Positions 35,301-44,117 of a stretch of DNA of 64,000 bases are shown here, one piece after another. A program made the position numbers and the translations under genes. The first letter of the stretch is position 1. Each line of letters starts with the position of its first letter. The notes under the pieces were generated by a model. That model ran no database searches and was not told the DNA's origin. It was given only the letters and a program-made list of their open reading frames with translations. Source of the DNA: Opitutaceae bacterium (GTDB lineage Bacteria > Verrucomicrobiota > Verrucomicrobiia > Opitutales > Opitutaceae); NCBI GenBank assembly GCA_027490995.1, contig JAIXWY010000011.1, positions 186,001 to 250,000 on the forward strand, given 5' to 3'.

Positions 35301-35323
35301 CCGCCTCCCGTTGGGCGAGGCGG
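35301..35323. terminator. Hairpin between convergent DUF1501 genes
   Basis: CCGCCTC (35301-35307) pairs with GAGGCGG (35317-35323) with a 9-nt loop. A smaller hairpin CCGTT-CGG-AACGG lies at 35258-35270 directly after the stop of the left gene. Between two converging genes these are likely to end transcription from both sides, although the T run is weak. Confidence 0.5.
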
Positions 35324-35334
35324 GTTGCTCGTGG

Positions 35335-36801
35335 TCAGGCAATCAGCGACTCGATCAGGTGTCCGTGTACGTCGGTGAGTCGGAAGTCGCGACCTTGAAA
35401 ACGAAAGGTGAGGCGTCGGTGGTCGAGACCGAGAAGATGCAGGATCGTCGCGTGAAGATCGTGTACATGCGCGCGGTTCTTGACGGCATTGAAGCCTAGT
35501 TCATCGGTCTCTCCGATGATCCGGCCGGCCGGAGTCCCGCCGCCTGCGAACCACATCGTGAACGCGTCGATGTGGTGATTCCGTCCGGTGGTGTCGCGGT
35601 TCTCGCCCATGGGCGTCCGGCCGAATTCTCCACCCCAGATCACCAAGGTGTCCTTGAGGAGTCCGCGCTGCTTGAGATCGGTGACCAGTGCAGCCTGCGC
35701 CTGGTCGACTTCGCGGCAACGGGCCTCGAAATCGCTCTGGAGATTCTCGCCCGGGCCGCCATGGCTGTCCCAGTTGGTGTGGTACAGCTGGACGAAACGC
35801 GACCCACGTTCGACGAGTCGGCGAGCGAGGAGGCAGTTGCGGGCGAACGAGGGCGCGTCGTCATGGATGCCGTAGAGCGCGCGGGTGGCGGCGCTCTCGC
35901 CCCGGAGGTCCACGAGCTCCGGAGCGCTGCTCTGCATGCGGCTGGCCATCTCGTAGGCGGCGATGCGCGTGTGAATTTCCGCGTCCCCGGTGGCCACGGC
36001 CTGCTGAAGGTTAAGATCGCGGAGAGCGTCGAGGGTCTGGCGCTGGCGGGCGGACGACACGCCAGCGGGGTTGGCGAGGTTTAGGATCGGATCACCCTGG
36101 CCGCGGAAGGGCACGCCCTGAAACGTCGTCGGAAGAAATCCGGTGCCCCAGTTGACCGATCCGCCGCGGGGCCCGCGCGGGCCGGACTGGAGTACCACAA
36201 ACCCGGGCAGGTTCCGCGACTCCGTGCCCAGCCCGTAGGTGACCCATGATCCCATGCTCGGCCGTCCAAACTGGCCCGATCCGGTGTTCATGAAGAGTTT
36301 GGCCGGCGCGTGATTGAAGAGATCGGCGGCGCACGACTTGACGATGGTCAGGTCGTCGACGACCCGGGCCGTATGCGGCATGAGGTCGGAAACCCACGCG
36401 CCACTCTGCCCATGACGCGCGAAGGCGCGCCGTGACCCGAGCAACTGCGAGCCGTGACTGGTCGTCATGAACGCGAAGCGTTTCCCGGCGACGAGTGAGT
36501 CGGGTACGGGCTGCCCGTTGAGTTCATTCAGGCGCGGTTTGTAGTCGAAGAGGTCAAGTTGGCTGGGACCGCCCGCCATGAAGAGATAGATCACCGACTT
36601 GGCGCGGGCCGGAAAGTGCGGGGCTTTTGGCGTAGTCGGATCAGCAGGCTGGGTGGGTCCGGCGGCTCGTGCGGACTGATCGAGCAGGGTGGCGAGCGCG
36701 ACGCTGCCGAGCCCGATCGCGCAGCGACTGAGAAAGTGGCGGCGCGTGAGCGCGTGCAGGTGTGCGGCAGCGTCGGGCGGGAGAGGGTCGAGCTGGCTCA
36801 T
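35335..36801 (-). CDS. DUF1501 protein, Tat-exported, pair B
   Basis: A 488-residue protein; ATG 36801 overlaps the stop of the upstream PSCyt gene (ATGA), so synthesis is coupled. Twin-arginine signal LTRRHFLSRCAIGLGSVALA. Same fold and motifs as its inverted neighbour: IYLFMAGGPSQLDLFDYKP, VIWGGEFGRTPMGENRDTTG, NHHIDAFTMWFAGGG and FQGRDFRLTDVHGH. Same length as the first copy. Probably acts with the PSCyt protein of the same operon in the periplasm. Confidence 0.92.
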   Translation of the reverse strand: MSQLDPLPPDAAAHLHALTRRHFLSRCAIGLGSVALATLLDQSARAAGPTQPADPTTPKAPHFPARAKSVIYLFMAGGPSQLDLFDYKPRLNELNGQPVPDSLVAGKRFAFMTTSHGSQLLGSRRAFARHGQSGAWVSDLMPHTARVVDDLTIVKSCAADLFNHAPAKLFMNTGSGQFGRPSMGSWVTYGLGTESRNLPGFVVLQSGPRGPRGGSVNWGTGFLPTTFQGVPFRGQGDPILNLANPAGVSSARQRQTLDALRDLNLQQAVATGDAEIHTRIAAYEMASRMQSSAPELVDLRGESAATRALYGIHDDAPSFARNCLLARRLVERGSRFVQLYHTNWDSHGGPGENLQSDFEARCREVDQAQAALVTDLKQRGLLKDTLVIWGGEFGRTPMGENRDTTGRNHHIDAFTMWFAGGGTPAGRIIGETDELGFNAVKNRAHVHDLHATILHLLGLDHRRLTFRFQGRDFRLTDVHGHLIESLIA

Positions 36802-39242
36802 GAGCGATTGAGGGTTTCGTCGAGGTTCAGCAGAACGCGCCCGATCGTGGTCCAGACTTCGGACTCCGCCGCGACTTCGCCGGATCCGTCAGGGATGCGC
36901 AGGTCGGCCAGCAGACGCCGGAGACGATCAAGTTCCGGAGGAGTGGGATCGCGGGAGACACAGAGCTCAAAGCCTGCGCGCAGGCGTGCGTCGTCGGTGG
37001 TGGCCGCGCGCTGGAGGCGTGCACCGAGGGCTTGAGCGAACTCAAAAAACTGTCGGTCATTCAGAAGAGTGAGCGCTTGGAGCGGCGTGTTGGAGCGCAC
37101 GCGCCGCGTGCAGGCACTGAAGCTGTCCGGCGCGTCGAATACCGCGGCGGCTGGGTGGGGAGTGGCCCGCCAGTGGTGGGTGTAGAGTGCTCGACGGTGG
37201 CGATCATCGCCCTCGCTGGTGATCCAGGCGCGATTGACCTGGCCTAGGCCCATTACGCTTTCGGGTTGCGGCGGAAAGACCGGCGGGCCTCCGATGCGCG
37301 GCACGAGCAGCCCGCTGGCGGCGAGGCCCACGTCGCGGATCCACTCGGCATCAAGGCGTAGCCGGATCTGATGCGAGAGAAGCAGGTTGAGCGGATCCTT
37401 CTCCGCCAGATCGGGTCGGGCAGTCGAGGAGCGCCGGTACGTCGCCGAGGTCACGATCCGCCGATGCAGCGCCTTCATGCTCCAGCCGCTCTCGGCGAAT
37501 TCAAGTGCGAGCCAGTCGAGAAGTTCCGGGTGGGTCGGCCGCGAGCCCTGCAGGCCGAGGTCATTCTCCGTCTCGACGAGTCCGCGACCGAAGTAGACCT
37601 GCCAGACGCGGTTGACGAACACCCGCGCGGGAAGAGGCTGCGCGGGATCGAAAAGCCAGCGAGCGAGGTCTAGCCGCGTAGCGCGTGGGCCCGCAACGCG
37701 AAGGGGAGGCAAGAGTGCGGGGGTGCCGGGGAAGACCACCTCGCCCGGGCGAGTGAAGTCGCCATTGATAAATAGGTGCGTGGTGCGTGGCTCGGCCAAC
37801 TCTGACATGACGAGTGTCGTGACGACGCGATTCTGACTACGCTCGAGCGCGGTGAGCTTCTCCACGCGCCGGTTGTACTCAGCGTCGTCGCGAACGAAGT
37901 AACCGTAGAGCTGACGTCGCTGACCGGCGGTGAGCTGCGTCCAGGGCTGCGTGACGTTATGCTGCATCTCCGGCTTCAGTTGGGCCAGGACAGCCGGGGT
38001 GATTTCAGGCCGCCAGGCGACATGGGCGGGATCACGGCTTTCAAGATATGAAAAGAGCTCGAAGCGCGCGGTCTCCACCTCGGGACTCGCACTGGTGTCC
38101 GTGCGTGCCTCATCTGGAAACTCCAACACGCCGCCTGGCTTGCTGCTCCCGTGTCCGTCATCGACGGTCTGGTTGAAGAAGGCGTAGAGCTGGTAGTACT
38201 CTCGCTGCGAGATGGGATCAAACTTGTGGTCGTGGCATTGGGCGCAGGAGAGCGTTAGCCCGAGGAATGCGCTGCCGAAGGTCGCGACGCGATCGTTCAC
38301 GGACTCGACCCGGAATTGCTCGGGATCGATTCCCCCTTCCTGGTTGATCTGGGTGTTGCGATTGAAGCCGGTGGCGACGCGCTGATCGCGGGTGGCGTCC
38401 GGCAGCAGATCCCCGGCGAGTTGTTCGATGACAAATTGATCGTACGGAAGATCGCGGTTGAGCGCCCCTACCACCCAATCGCGGTACTTCCAGATCTGGC
38501 GCGGCGCATCGACGGAGTAGCCGTTGGAGTCGGCATAGCGTGCGACGTCCAGCCAGGGCCGGGCCCAGCGTTCGCCGTGATGCGGCGAGGCGAGCAGCGC
38601 GTCGACCACGCGCTCGTACGCGTCTGGTCGTGGATCCGCAAGAAATGCATTCATCGCATCCGGTGTCGGCGGGAGCCCCGTCAGGTCAAGGGTCACGCGA
38701 CGCAGGAGGGTTCGCCGGTCCGCTTCCGGCGAAAGCGGGATGGCGGCTTGAGCCAGACGTGCCTCGATAAAGGCGTCGATCGGCGAGATACTGGTCGCTG
38801 CCTGAGCGGGAAGGGCTGGTCGGATCGGGGCGACAAAGGCCCAGTGGTCCTTCCACAGTGCACCCTCCTCGATCCATCGCTTCACCGCCTGCTTCTGCTG
38901 ATCCGTCAGGGTCCGATGCGAGTCCGGCGATGGCATCACTTCCTCGGGGTCCTGGCTGAAAATCCGCGCGATCAGTTCACTCTGCTCCGGCGCTCCGGGA
39001 ACGATGGCTGGTAGACCAGACTTTCCGCCGGCGAGTGCCGCGTCCCGTTGGTCGAGTCTCAGGCCGGCCTTCCGCGAGCCCGGGTCGGGGCCATGGCAGT
39101 GATAACAGAAGTCCGAAAGAATCGGCTGAATGTCCCGTGCGAAGTCGACGGTACTCGTCGGCGCGTCGGCAGCCTCCAGCCCGCACGTGCCAGCGACTGT
39201 GATGAGGGCGGCAAATCGAATCCAGCGGGGGTACTGGGCCAT
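36798..39242 (-). CDS. PSCyt1-DUF1549-DUF1553 protein (planctomycete-type cytochrome), pair B
   Basis: An 814-residue exported protein from ATG 39242, with signal peptide (RFAALITVAGTCGLEAADA). Heme motif CYHCH (Cys46, Cys49, His50), second CxxCH in SCAQCHDHK, DUF1549 (TLDLTGLPPTPDAMNAFLAD, ARYADSNGYSVD) and DUF1553 (VFVNRVWQVYFGRGLVETEN, NTPLQALTLLND). Domain order and length match the other PSCyt gene in the window, but sequence identity is moderate, so this is an old duplication or two separate acquisitions. Stop overlaps the DUF1501 start. Confidence 0.93.
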   Translation of the reverse strand: MAQYPRWIRFAALITVAGTCGLEAADAPTSTVDFARDIQPILSDFCYHCHGPDPGSRKAGLRLDQRDAALAGGKSGLPAIVPGAPEQSELIARIFSQDPEEVMPSPDSHRTLTDQQKQAVKRWIEEGALWKDHWAFVAPIRPALPAQAATSISPIDAFIEARLAQAAIPLSPEADRRTLLRRVTLDLTGLPPTPDAMNAFLADPRPDAYERVVDALLASPHHGERWARPWLDVARYADSNGYSVDAPRQIWKYRDWVVGALNRDLPYDQFVIEQLAGDLLPDATRDQRVATGFNRNTQINQEGGIDPEQFRVESVNDRVATFGSAFLGLTLSCAQCHDHKFDPISQREYYQLYAFFNQTVDDGHGSSKPGGVLEFPDEARTDTSASPEVETARFELFSYLESRDPAHVAWRPEITPAVLAQLKPEMQHNVTQPWTQLTAGQRRQLYGYFVRDDAEYNRRVEKLTALERSQNRVVTTLVMSELAEPRTTHLFINGDFTRPGEVVFPGTPALLPPLRVAGPRATRLDLARWLFDPAQPLPARVFVNRVWQVYFGRGLVETENDLGLQGSRPTHPELLDWLALEFAESGWSMKALHRRIVTSATYRRSSTARPDLAEKDPLNLLLSHQIRLRLDAEWIRDVGLAASGLLVPRIGGPPVFPPQPESVMGLGQVNRAWITSEGDDRHRRALYTHHWRATPHPAAAVFDAPDSFSACTRRVRSNTPLQALTLLNDRQFFEFAQALGARLQRAATTDDARLRAGFELCVSRDPTPPELDRLRRLLADLRIPDGSGEVAAESEVWTTIGRVLLNLDETLNRS

Positions 39243-39315
39243 GACTCTTTGAAAGCCTGCTGACGGCCTTCCGCCCCTAGCAATCCCATTCGGACTCTGA
39301 ATTTTCAGTATGATT

Positions 39316-40131
39316 CTAGACGACGCTACCGGGCCTGGCCCGACGGCGCACGCTGCCTGGACTGAGTCCGAAGCGCTGCCGGAAGCTCTTCGCGAACGCG
39401 GAGGTGTCGCGCCAGCCAAGCCGAGCGGCGGTATCGGCGGCGGTCATGCCACCGCCTTCAAGGAGGGCGTAGGCTTGAGTGAGGCGGAGATCCTGAAGTA
39501 GCCGCTTGGGCGAATTTCCCAGATGTCGCAGGAAAAGGCTGCGAAGGTGCGGGGTGCTCAGACCAACAACCTGCGAGAGCTCATCGAGCCGAATCGGCTT
39601 TCCGAGGTTCCGATGAATCCATGCGAGCGCCTCGACGAGTCGTGGGTCAAGCCGTGCCGTGGGGAGGTTGTGGCCGAAGGCGCGGGTCAACCAGAGCTCC
39701 ATCCAGCGATTCGCGCACGCTTCACCGGAAGGTGTGCGTTCCTGCCACGCTTCGACCGCCTTGAGAAAAAGGTCGTCGAGCTCCGGGCTGAGGACGGGCG
39801 TGACGGTCAGCTCCGGAGCAAGGAGAGTCAGTGCGTCGCGTTGGTCTGGGGTGGTCCACTCCACGTGCACCACGGCAAACCGGAGTTCTTCGCCATGAAT
39901 GCTGTGGGCCTCGTGGGCCGGCAGGACGAGCCAGGTGGGAGCGGCGAAGCGTGCCTGGCGACTGCCGCAGCGGACCGATCCGTGGCCCGCGAGGACCCGG
40001 ATGACGTCGTGGTACGGGAGTGTACGGCGCGCGAGCCGCCACCCCTGTGGCATCGTCTGAGTACCGGCGACGATGACTCGGGCGCGGATCTGATCGAGAA
40101 AGTGCGAAGAGGACTCGCGGCGGGGATTCAC
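39316..40131 (-). CDS. AraC-family transcriptional regulator
   Basis: A 271-residue protein. A cupin-like sensory N-terminal half (HDVIRVLAGHGSVRCGSR, LPAHEAHSIHGEEL) is followed by the AraC DNA-binding domain with two helix-turn-helices: LDELSQVVGLSTPHLRSLFL and TAADTAARLGWRDTSAFAKS, ending FRQRFGLSPGSVRRRA. The sensor part suggests sugar response. It is the second gene after a ferritin-like protein, overlapping its stop (ATGA), and is separated by 73 bp from the PSCyt pair B operon, which it may regulate. Confidence 0.93.
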   Translation of the reverse strand: MNPRRESSSHFLDQIRARVIVAGTQTMPQGWRLARRTLPYHDVIRVLAGHGSVRCGSRQARFAAPTWLVLPAHEAHSIHGEELRFAVVHVEWTTPDQRDALTLLAPELTVTPVLSPELDDLFLKAVEAWQERTPSGEACANRWMELWLTRAFGHNLPTARLDPRLVEALAWIHRNLGKPIRLDELSQVVGLSTPHLRSLFLRHLGNSPKRLLQDLRLTQAYALLEGGGMTAADTAARLGWRDTSAFAKSFRQRFGLSPGSVRRRARPGSVV

Positions 40132-41372
40132 GCGGTAGGCGTCGGAGCCAGTCCGAGCGAATCGGGCCGGTACGTAACCGCGAGGACATTCGCGCGCCAG
40201 TTCTCGGCATCGGCTCGGACTTGATCAGGGCTGCGGGGGTCCCCCGCCGCCTTGATCAGTCCAGGCAGCCATTTTTGACCAAAGCGGACATGCTGCGTCT
40301 CGTCGGCGATGTCATAGCTCCAGGTCATGGCGCCCACCGTGTCATGGTGCTCAAGTGCGGCCTTGAGTCCGGCATGCTTGCCCGGGAATGCATCCGCCTC
40401 CTGAGTGGTTAGGGCGGCGTAGCGGTCATGGGGGGTGAGGGTCTGCCGGAGACGATAGGCCGTGGTGGAAAGCGGAACTTCGTGGAAAGCCATCCCGAGC
40501 GACTTGAGCTTCAGCTCACCGAACGTAGCGTGGCGCGACTCGTCCCACATGTGACGCGCGGCGTCGAAGTAGAAGTCCCACGGCATGTCGGGTGCCTCAA
40601 AGAGGATGGAAGCGCAGGAATCCGTAGCCTGCATTTCCATCATGAAATTCATGGCAAAAAAGCGCTCGCGCTCCGCGTAGGGACGCTCGGGTGTCGGCGC
40701 CTTCGGCAGCGTAGCCCGCGCGGAGAACCCACGGGGCAGGACCCCGTCGGCGAGCGGCAGCCGACCGATCCGGCGGGCAAGCCGAACCGGCTCGCTGCGC
40801 CGGCGCTCGAGGACGGCCAGCTCCGACTCCAAATCACCCAGCGCCACCAAGACCCGAGCTTGGAAGAGGGCGTCCGGTTCTCCGAGACGTGGTCGGGCTT
40901 CGCTCGCCCACGCAATCTGCCCCCGCAGTAGATCCCGGTTGGCTTCAAGGAGCGGCGCGCTGGGAAGATCATACACGCTACGGGTCGCATGCAGGAACGC
41001 CTCGATCCACTTCAGCAGCTGGGGTTTGACCTGCAGGTAAATGGCCTCGAGTGCGTCAGCGGACGATGGCGCTTCGCAGAGGCAGTCCAGCAGACTCCGG
41101 ACGGGCGCGGATCCACTCAGGTGGATCTCCGTCGGAATCACGCCGAGTTCTCGCTGTCGCACTCGCAGGTCCTGCACCATTCGGAAGTCCGCAAACAGGT
41201 GCAAGGGCAGACCGCACCGAAGGTCCCACTCCGACAGGCCTGGCACAAAACCGGCCGCCACGCGGGCGAGCTCGGTCTGGAAATCAGCGAGGTTCCGCAG
41301 GACGAGGCCGCGGTCGCGCGGCAGGCTGACGGAAAGGGCAGGAAGTTCGGGAGAGGATGAGGGAGAATTCAT
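40128..41372 (-). CDS. DUF455-type ferritin-like protein
   Basis: A 414-residue protein. The central part has the diiron ferritin-like pattern: EMQATD, MWDESRHATFGELKLKSLGM and DIADETQHVRFGQKWLPGL, in which Glu and ExxH pairs on four helices would bind two metals. A long N-terminal helical region precedes it. This corresponds to the DUF455 family; physiological role unknown, sometimes linked to oxidase or nucleotide chemistry. It is followed by the AraC gene with a 4-bp overlap. Confidence 0.75.
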   Translation of the reverse strand: MNSPSSSPELPALSVSLPRDRGLVLRNLADFQTELARVAAGFVPGLSEWDLRCGLPLHLFADFRMVQDLRVRQRELGVIPTEIHLSGSAPVRSLLDCLCEAPSSADALEAIYLQVKPQLLKWIEAFLHATRSVYDLPSAPLLEANRDLLRGQIAWASEARPRLGEPDALFQARVLVALGDLESELAVLERRRSEPVRLARRIGRLPLADGVLPRGFSARATLPKAPTPERPYAERERFFAMNFMMEMQATDSCASILFEAPDMPWDFYFDAARHMWDESRHATFGELKLKSLGMAFHEVPLSTTAYRLRQTLTPHDRYAALTTQEADAFPGKHAGLKAALEHHDTVGAMTWSYDIADETQHVRFGQKWLPGLIKAAGDPRSPDQVRADAENWRANVLAVTYRPDSLGLAPTPTA

Positions 41373-41603
41373 GCGCTACTTGGAAAGCTGCGATACGGGT
41401 AGCCCAAAACCGTCCGGACGTCAGGAGAGGAGAATCGCGGAAAAATGAGGCAAAAGTGAGGTTTTGCCGGTGCTACCGGGACTCGGACGAAACGCCGTGC
41501 GTGCCGGAGCTCCGCGCTTCCTCCGGGGTTGATCGGATGCCGGGTCAGCCGTCTCTTCCTCCGCGGGATTGACCCTAGGAAGCAGATAAGGACGAGTCGG
41601 CGA

Positions 41604-42530
41604 TCACGAGGGAATCCGAGGCGTGAGTGCCCGGCGCAGCGCCCGGGCTTCCTCCAAAACCTCGCGGGCCGTGTCCCGGATGGCGGACTCTCCCGGAACG
41701 GATGAAACAGCATCGTCGGGATCCCCCAAGCCGACCTCGCGGAACGTGCGGAGTCGATCAAGGATGAGATCGCGGATCTCGATGGCATTGTCGACACCGT
41801 GAAAGACGCCGGAATGGAGCGGATCGGAGAAGCCGTTCTCTGGCGTCGCGGCGGCGCCGCCTCCGGCGGACTGTACCTCAAGATCGGCGATGCCGAGCAG
41901 CCGCTGCAGCGGATTCTGGCGTACCACCACCTGCTGGATATTGGCGAAACTCATCGTTATCTCGTGTACTTTTGTAACACCATGTCGGATACGCAAGCTA
42001 CGGTCCGTGACGAGGTACCAGCGCAATTCGTAGTCAAGGCGGACAAGGGCGTAGGTGAAAGGCAGGGAGGCGAGGAAACCGATCAGCAAAACCGACTCAA
42101 TGGCGGTCGCCGTCGGGAAGGCCCAGGGCGGAAAGTCACGGGCGAACTGTGCCGCCTTCTTGATGGGACTGCGCTCCGCGCGATCCCCGCGCCGGGGGTG
42201 AGGGGGAGAGGGGACCGGCGTCGCGCCTGCAGCGGTTGGCTCGATCGCGCTTGAGGGCGGAGGACTCGCCGGCGCCGTCGCCGTTGGGGTGGACGGGGGC
42301 AGAGAGCGAAGACGCTCCACCTCATCGCGCACGAGTTTGAGGAAGGCGAAGTAGAAAAGAATGCCGGCAAGTGCAGCGGTTTGAGCCAGTGCCCAAGCTC
42401 CGAGGCGGAAGTGATAAAATCTCCGACCGGCACGAAATGCGCGCAGCGAGCCGACCGCGCCGGCCGGAGCAGTCGGAGCGGCCGGAACCCGGAGGGCGCG
42501 GAGGACTAAGTCACGAATGCGGGCGTTCAT
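41604..42530 (-). CDS. PH-domain membrane protein (bPH type), downstream of the pair
   Basis: A 308-residue protein with two hydrophobic helices (LGAWALAQTAALAGILFYFAF and AIESVLLIGFLASLPFTYAL) separated by a Pro/Ala/Ser-rich linker. A bacterial PH domain follows (WYLVTDRSLRIRHGVTKVHEI, then TMSFANIQQVVVRQNPLQRL, GIADLEVQSAGGG). The C-terminal region is a charged helix. Similar to YdbT-like proteins that are thought to act at the inner membrane. It overlaps the upstream PH gene by 4 bp, so the two form a functional pair. Confidence 0.85.
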   Translation of the reverse strand: MNARIRDLVLRALRVPAAPTAPAGAVGSLRAFRAGRRFYHFRLGAWALAQTAALAGILFYFAFLKLVRDEVERLRSLPPSTPTATAPASPPPSSAIEPTAAGATPVPSPPHPRRGDRAERSPIKKAAQFARDFPPWAFPTATAIESVLLIGFLASLPFTYALVRLDYELRWYLVTDRSLRIRHGVTKVHEITMSFANIQQVVVRQNPLQRLLGIADLEVQSAGGGAAATPENGFSDPLHSGVFHGVDNAIEIRDLILDRLRTFREVGLGDPDDAVSSVPGESAIRDTAREVLEEARALRRALTPRIPS

Positions 42531-43087
42531 GACGGCGGAGGCGTGGCCCTTGGGGCGGAATTTGTGGCGGAGCCCAGCGCCAGACGGAGTTCACGGAGCT
42601 CGGCGGCGACGGCGCGCAGCGTCTCAACCAACTCGGCGTCGAGAGCCGATCCCGTGGGCAGGCCAACCGCGGCTCGTTCCTGGCTGTGGCGCCGCACCCC
42701 GCGCATGCGGCCATAGAGAAAGTCGCGGATCGCTTCAAATTCCCGGAAGCCCTCCAGCGTCATCTCGGCGCCCGCGTTGCCACTCGCGGTCTGGATCTGG
42801 ACCCGCGCTAGGCCCAGCCAGCGCTCGACAAGATTAGAGCGTAAATGAATGTCCTGAATGCGGGCGTAGTGGATGATCACCTGCCTCCGAAACAGGATTC
42901 CCCAACTCATGGAAATTCCCTCGTCAGAGAAACGGTAGCGGAGCGTCTGGTACCGGAACCAGGCGGGCAGAATCAGGAGCGGGAAGAGCGGCGGGAAGGT
43001 GAGGCAGCGGAGCAGGTAGTACGTCCAGAGGTTCGAGTGAGGGCGCTCCAGAGCGAGGATCGCAGCCTCGTTGGTCGGGGAATCCAT
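42527..43087 (-). CDS. PH-domain membrane protein (bPH type), upstream gene of the pair
   Basis: A 186-residue protein from ATG 43087: one hydrophobic hairpin (LLRCLTFPPLFPLLILPAWF), then a PH domain (LRYRFSDEGISMSWGILFRR, QVIIHYARIQDIHLRSNLVE, RWLGLARVQIQTASG), then a long charged helix (ELVETLRAVAAELRELRLAL). Function unknown. Stop overlaps the start of the second PH gene. About 290 bp of non-coding DNA precede it up to the tRNA-Arg gene. Confidence 0.85.
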   Translation of the reverse strand: MDSPTNEAAILALERPHSNLWTYYLLRCLTFPPLFPLLILPAWFRYQTLRYRFSDEGISMSWGILFRRQVIIHYARIQDIHLRSNLVERWLGLARVQIQTASGNAGAEMTLEGFREFEAIRDFLYGRMRGVRRHSQERAAVGLPTGSALDAELVETLRAVAAELRELRLALGSATNSAPRATPPPS

Positions 43088-43380
43088 GTCGTTACCATAA
43101 GTGCGTGTTGGTGGTCCGCAACCGGCAAGGTCCTCTGCATGACCGTCCCCATCCGAACCCAATCCATGCTCAATGGATAGAGAGTCCTCGAATCCAGATC
43201 CAGCTCCGCTCGCCACTGATCGACGACATTGGGCGCGGATCCGAAAACGACTGCCACCGTGTTGCTGCCCGTGCGGCTAACCGCACCTCTTAACCGGTGC
43301 ATTCCCCGCCCCAAACTTTGAACGAGAGCCTTTCTTTGGTGTAGACCCGTAGGCCCAATCCCCATCGTTCGGTGGAGGGG
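43088..43380. other. 293-bp non-coding stretch between PH gene and tRNA-Arg
   Basis: No gene supported. A hairpin GTGCGG-CTAA-CCGCAC (43271-43286) followed by CTCTTAA is visible, possibly a terminator acting on plus-strand transcription, or a leader structure for the PH operon. No tRNA or recognised riboswitch fold was found. Confidence 0.4.
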
Positions 43381-43455
43381 TGGTGCGAGCGGCGGGAATC
43401 GAACCCACATCAACGGCTTCGGAGACCGCTACACTATCCATTGTGCTACGCCCGC
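43381..43455 (-). tRNA. tRNA-Arg (anticodon CCG)
   Basis: Cloverleaf on the minus strand: acceptor GCGGGCG/CGCTCGC (one G-T pair), anticodon stem GCGGT/GCCGT with loop CTCCGAA giving anticodon CCG (reads CGG), T-arm GTGGG TTCGATT CCCGC, encoded CCA at 43383-43381. D-arm stem GCAC/GTGT. No integrated element is attached. Confidence 0.95.
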
Positions 43456-43543
43456 GGAAAACCACCGAACTGGTGAAGACGGTGCGGCCTCGGCCCGCAG
43501 CGGCAATCTCAAAATGTACCGCACGGACGGTGCATCCGCCCAC

Positions 43544-43570
43544 AAAAAAGGCCGGCTCAAGGCCGGCCTT
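43544..43570 (-). terminator. Terminator of the small basic protein gene
   Basis: On the minus strand a 9-bp perfect stem AAGGCCGGC/GCCGGCCTT with a 5-nt loop is followed by a run of T, a classic Rho-independent terminator 24 bp after the stop codon of the small basic protein gene. Confidence 0.9.
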
Positions 43571-43593
43571 CGGAAAAACGAGTCCCCGGACGA

Positions 43594-43749
43594 TTAGACG
43601 TCGGGCTTGGTCTTGCGCAGACCCTGCACGCGATCGCCTTCCTTCCATTGGCTGCGCTTCTTGAGCAGATCAACGCGCTCGAAGCGCTTCAGGACGTTGC
43701 GCTTCACTACGATACCGGAGGAGCCTTGCAGGCTTTTGTGCTGGGACAT
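43594..43749 (-). CDS. Chlamydiae/Verrucomicrobia/Planctomycetes small basic protein
   Basis: A 51-residue, Lys/Arg-rich protein: MSQHKSLQGSSGIVVKRNVL, then KRFERVDLLKKRSQWKEGDR, ending LRKTKPDV. It matches the conserved small basic protein family of the PVC superphylum (TIGR04137 as I recall). Size and charge suggest ribosome or nucleic-acid association; role unknown. Own terminator downstream and a separate pyrimidine-rich leader (CACTCCTTCTCCGCC) show it is a single-gene or first-in-line transcript. Good support for the phylum assignment. Confidence 0.85.
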   Translation of the reverse strand: MSQHKSLQGSSGIVVKRNVLKRFERVDLLKKRSQWKEGDRVQGLRKTKPDV

Positions 43750-43768
43750 GGCGGAGAAGGAGTGAGGA

Positions 43769-44098
43769 TTACGGTTTAAAACGATCAGCTTGTACCGCCG
43801 AGGCGCACCATGACAAGTACTTTTCGCTGACTCGGTCGGCCTGCACCACCACCCACTCGGGGGTCGCATACGGGTGGTGCGCCAAGACATGGGATTCGGC
43901 CCGGGCTACGCAGTCGGCGGGAAGCTTCACCATGAGCCGATACTCTTCGGTCGCCTGGATATTGCCCTGCCAGCAGTAGACGGAGTGGACGGGGCCGTCG
44001 ATCTGGACGCAGGAGGCGAGTCCGGCCTCGATCAACTCGCGGGCCAGCCGGTCTGCGTCGGAACGCAGCGCGGTCGTAGTCCAAGCGATCGCGAGCAT
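43769..44098 (-). CDS. cutA: CutA1 divalent-cation tolerance-like protein
   Basis: A 109-residue protein, ATG 44098. Family motifs: AIAWTTTALRSDADRLAREL, then GLASCVQIDGPVHSVYCWQG, EEYRLMVKLPADCVARAESH and ATPEWVVVQADRVSEKYLSW. CutA1 forms a trimer with a ferredoxin-like fold and binds copper and other metals; the physiological role is debated. It is separated by 19 bp from the upstream rimO gene, so both are probably co-transcribed. Confidence 0.92.
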   Translation of the reverse strand: MLAIAWTTTALRSDADRLARELIEAGLASCVQIDGPVHSVYCWQGNIQATEEYRLMVKLPADCVARAESHVLAHHPYATPEWVVVQADRVSEKYLSWCASAVQADRFKP

Positions 44099-44117
44099 CG
44101 TGAGCCTCGGAATGCGG

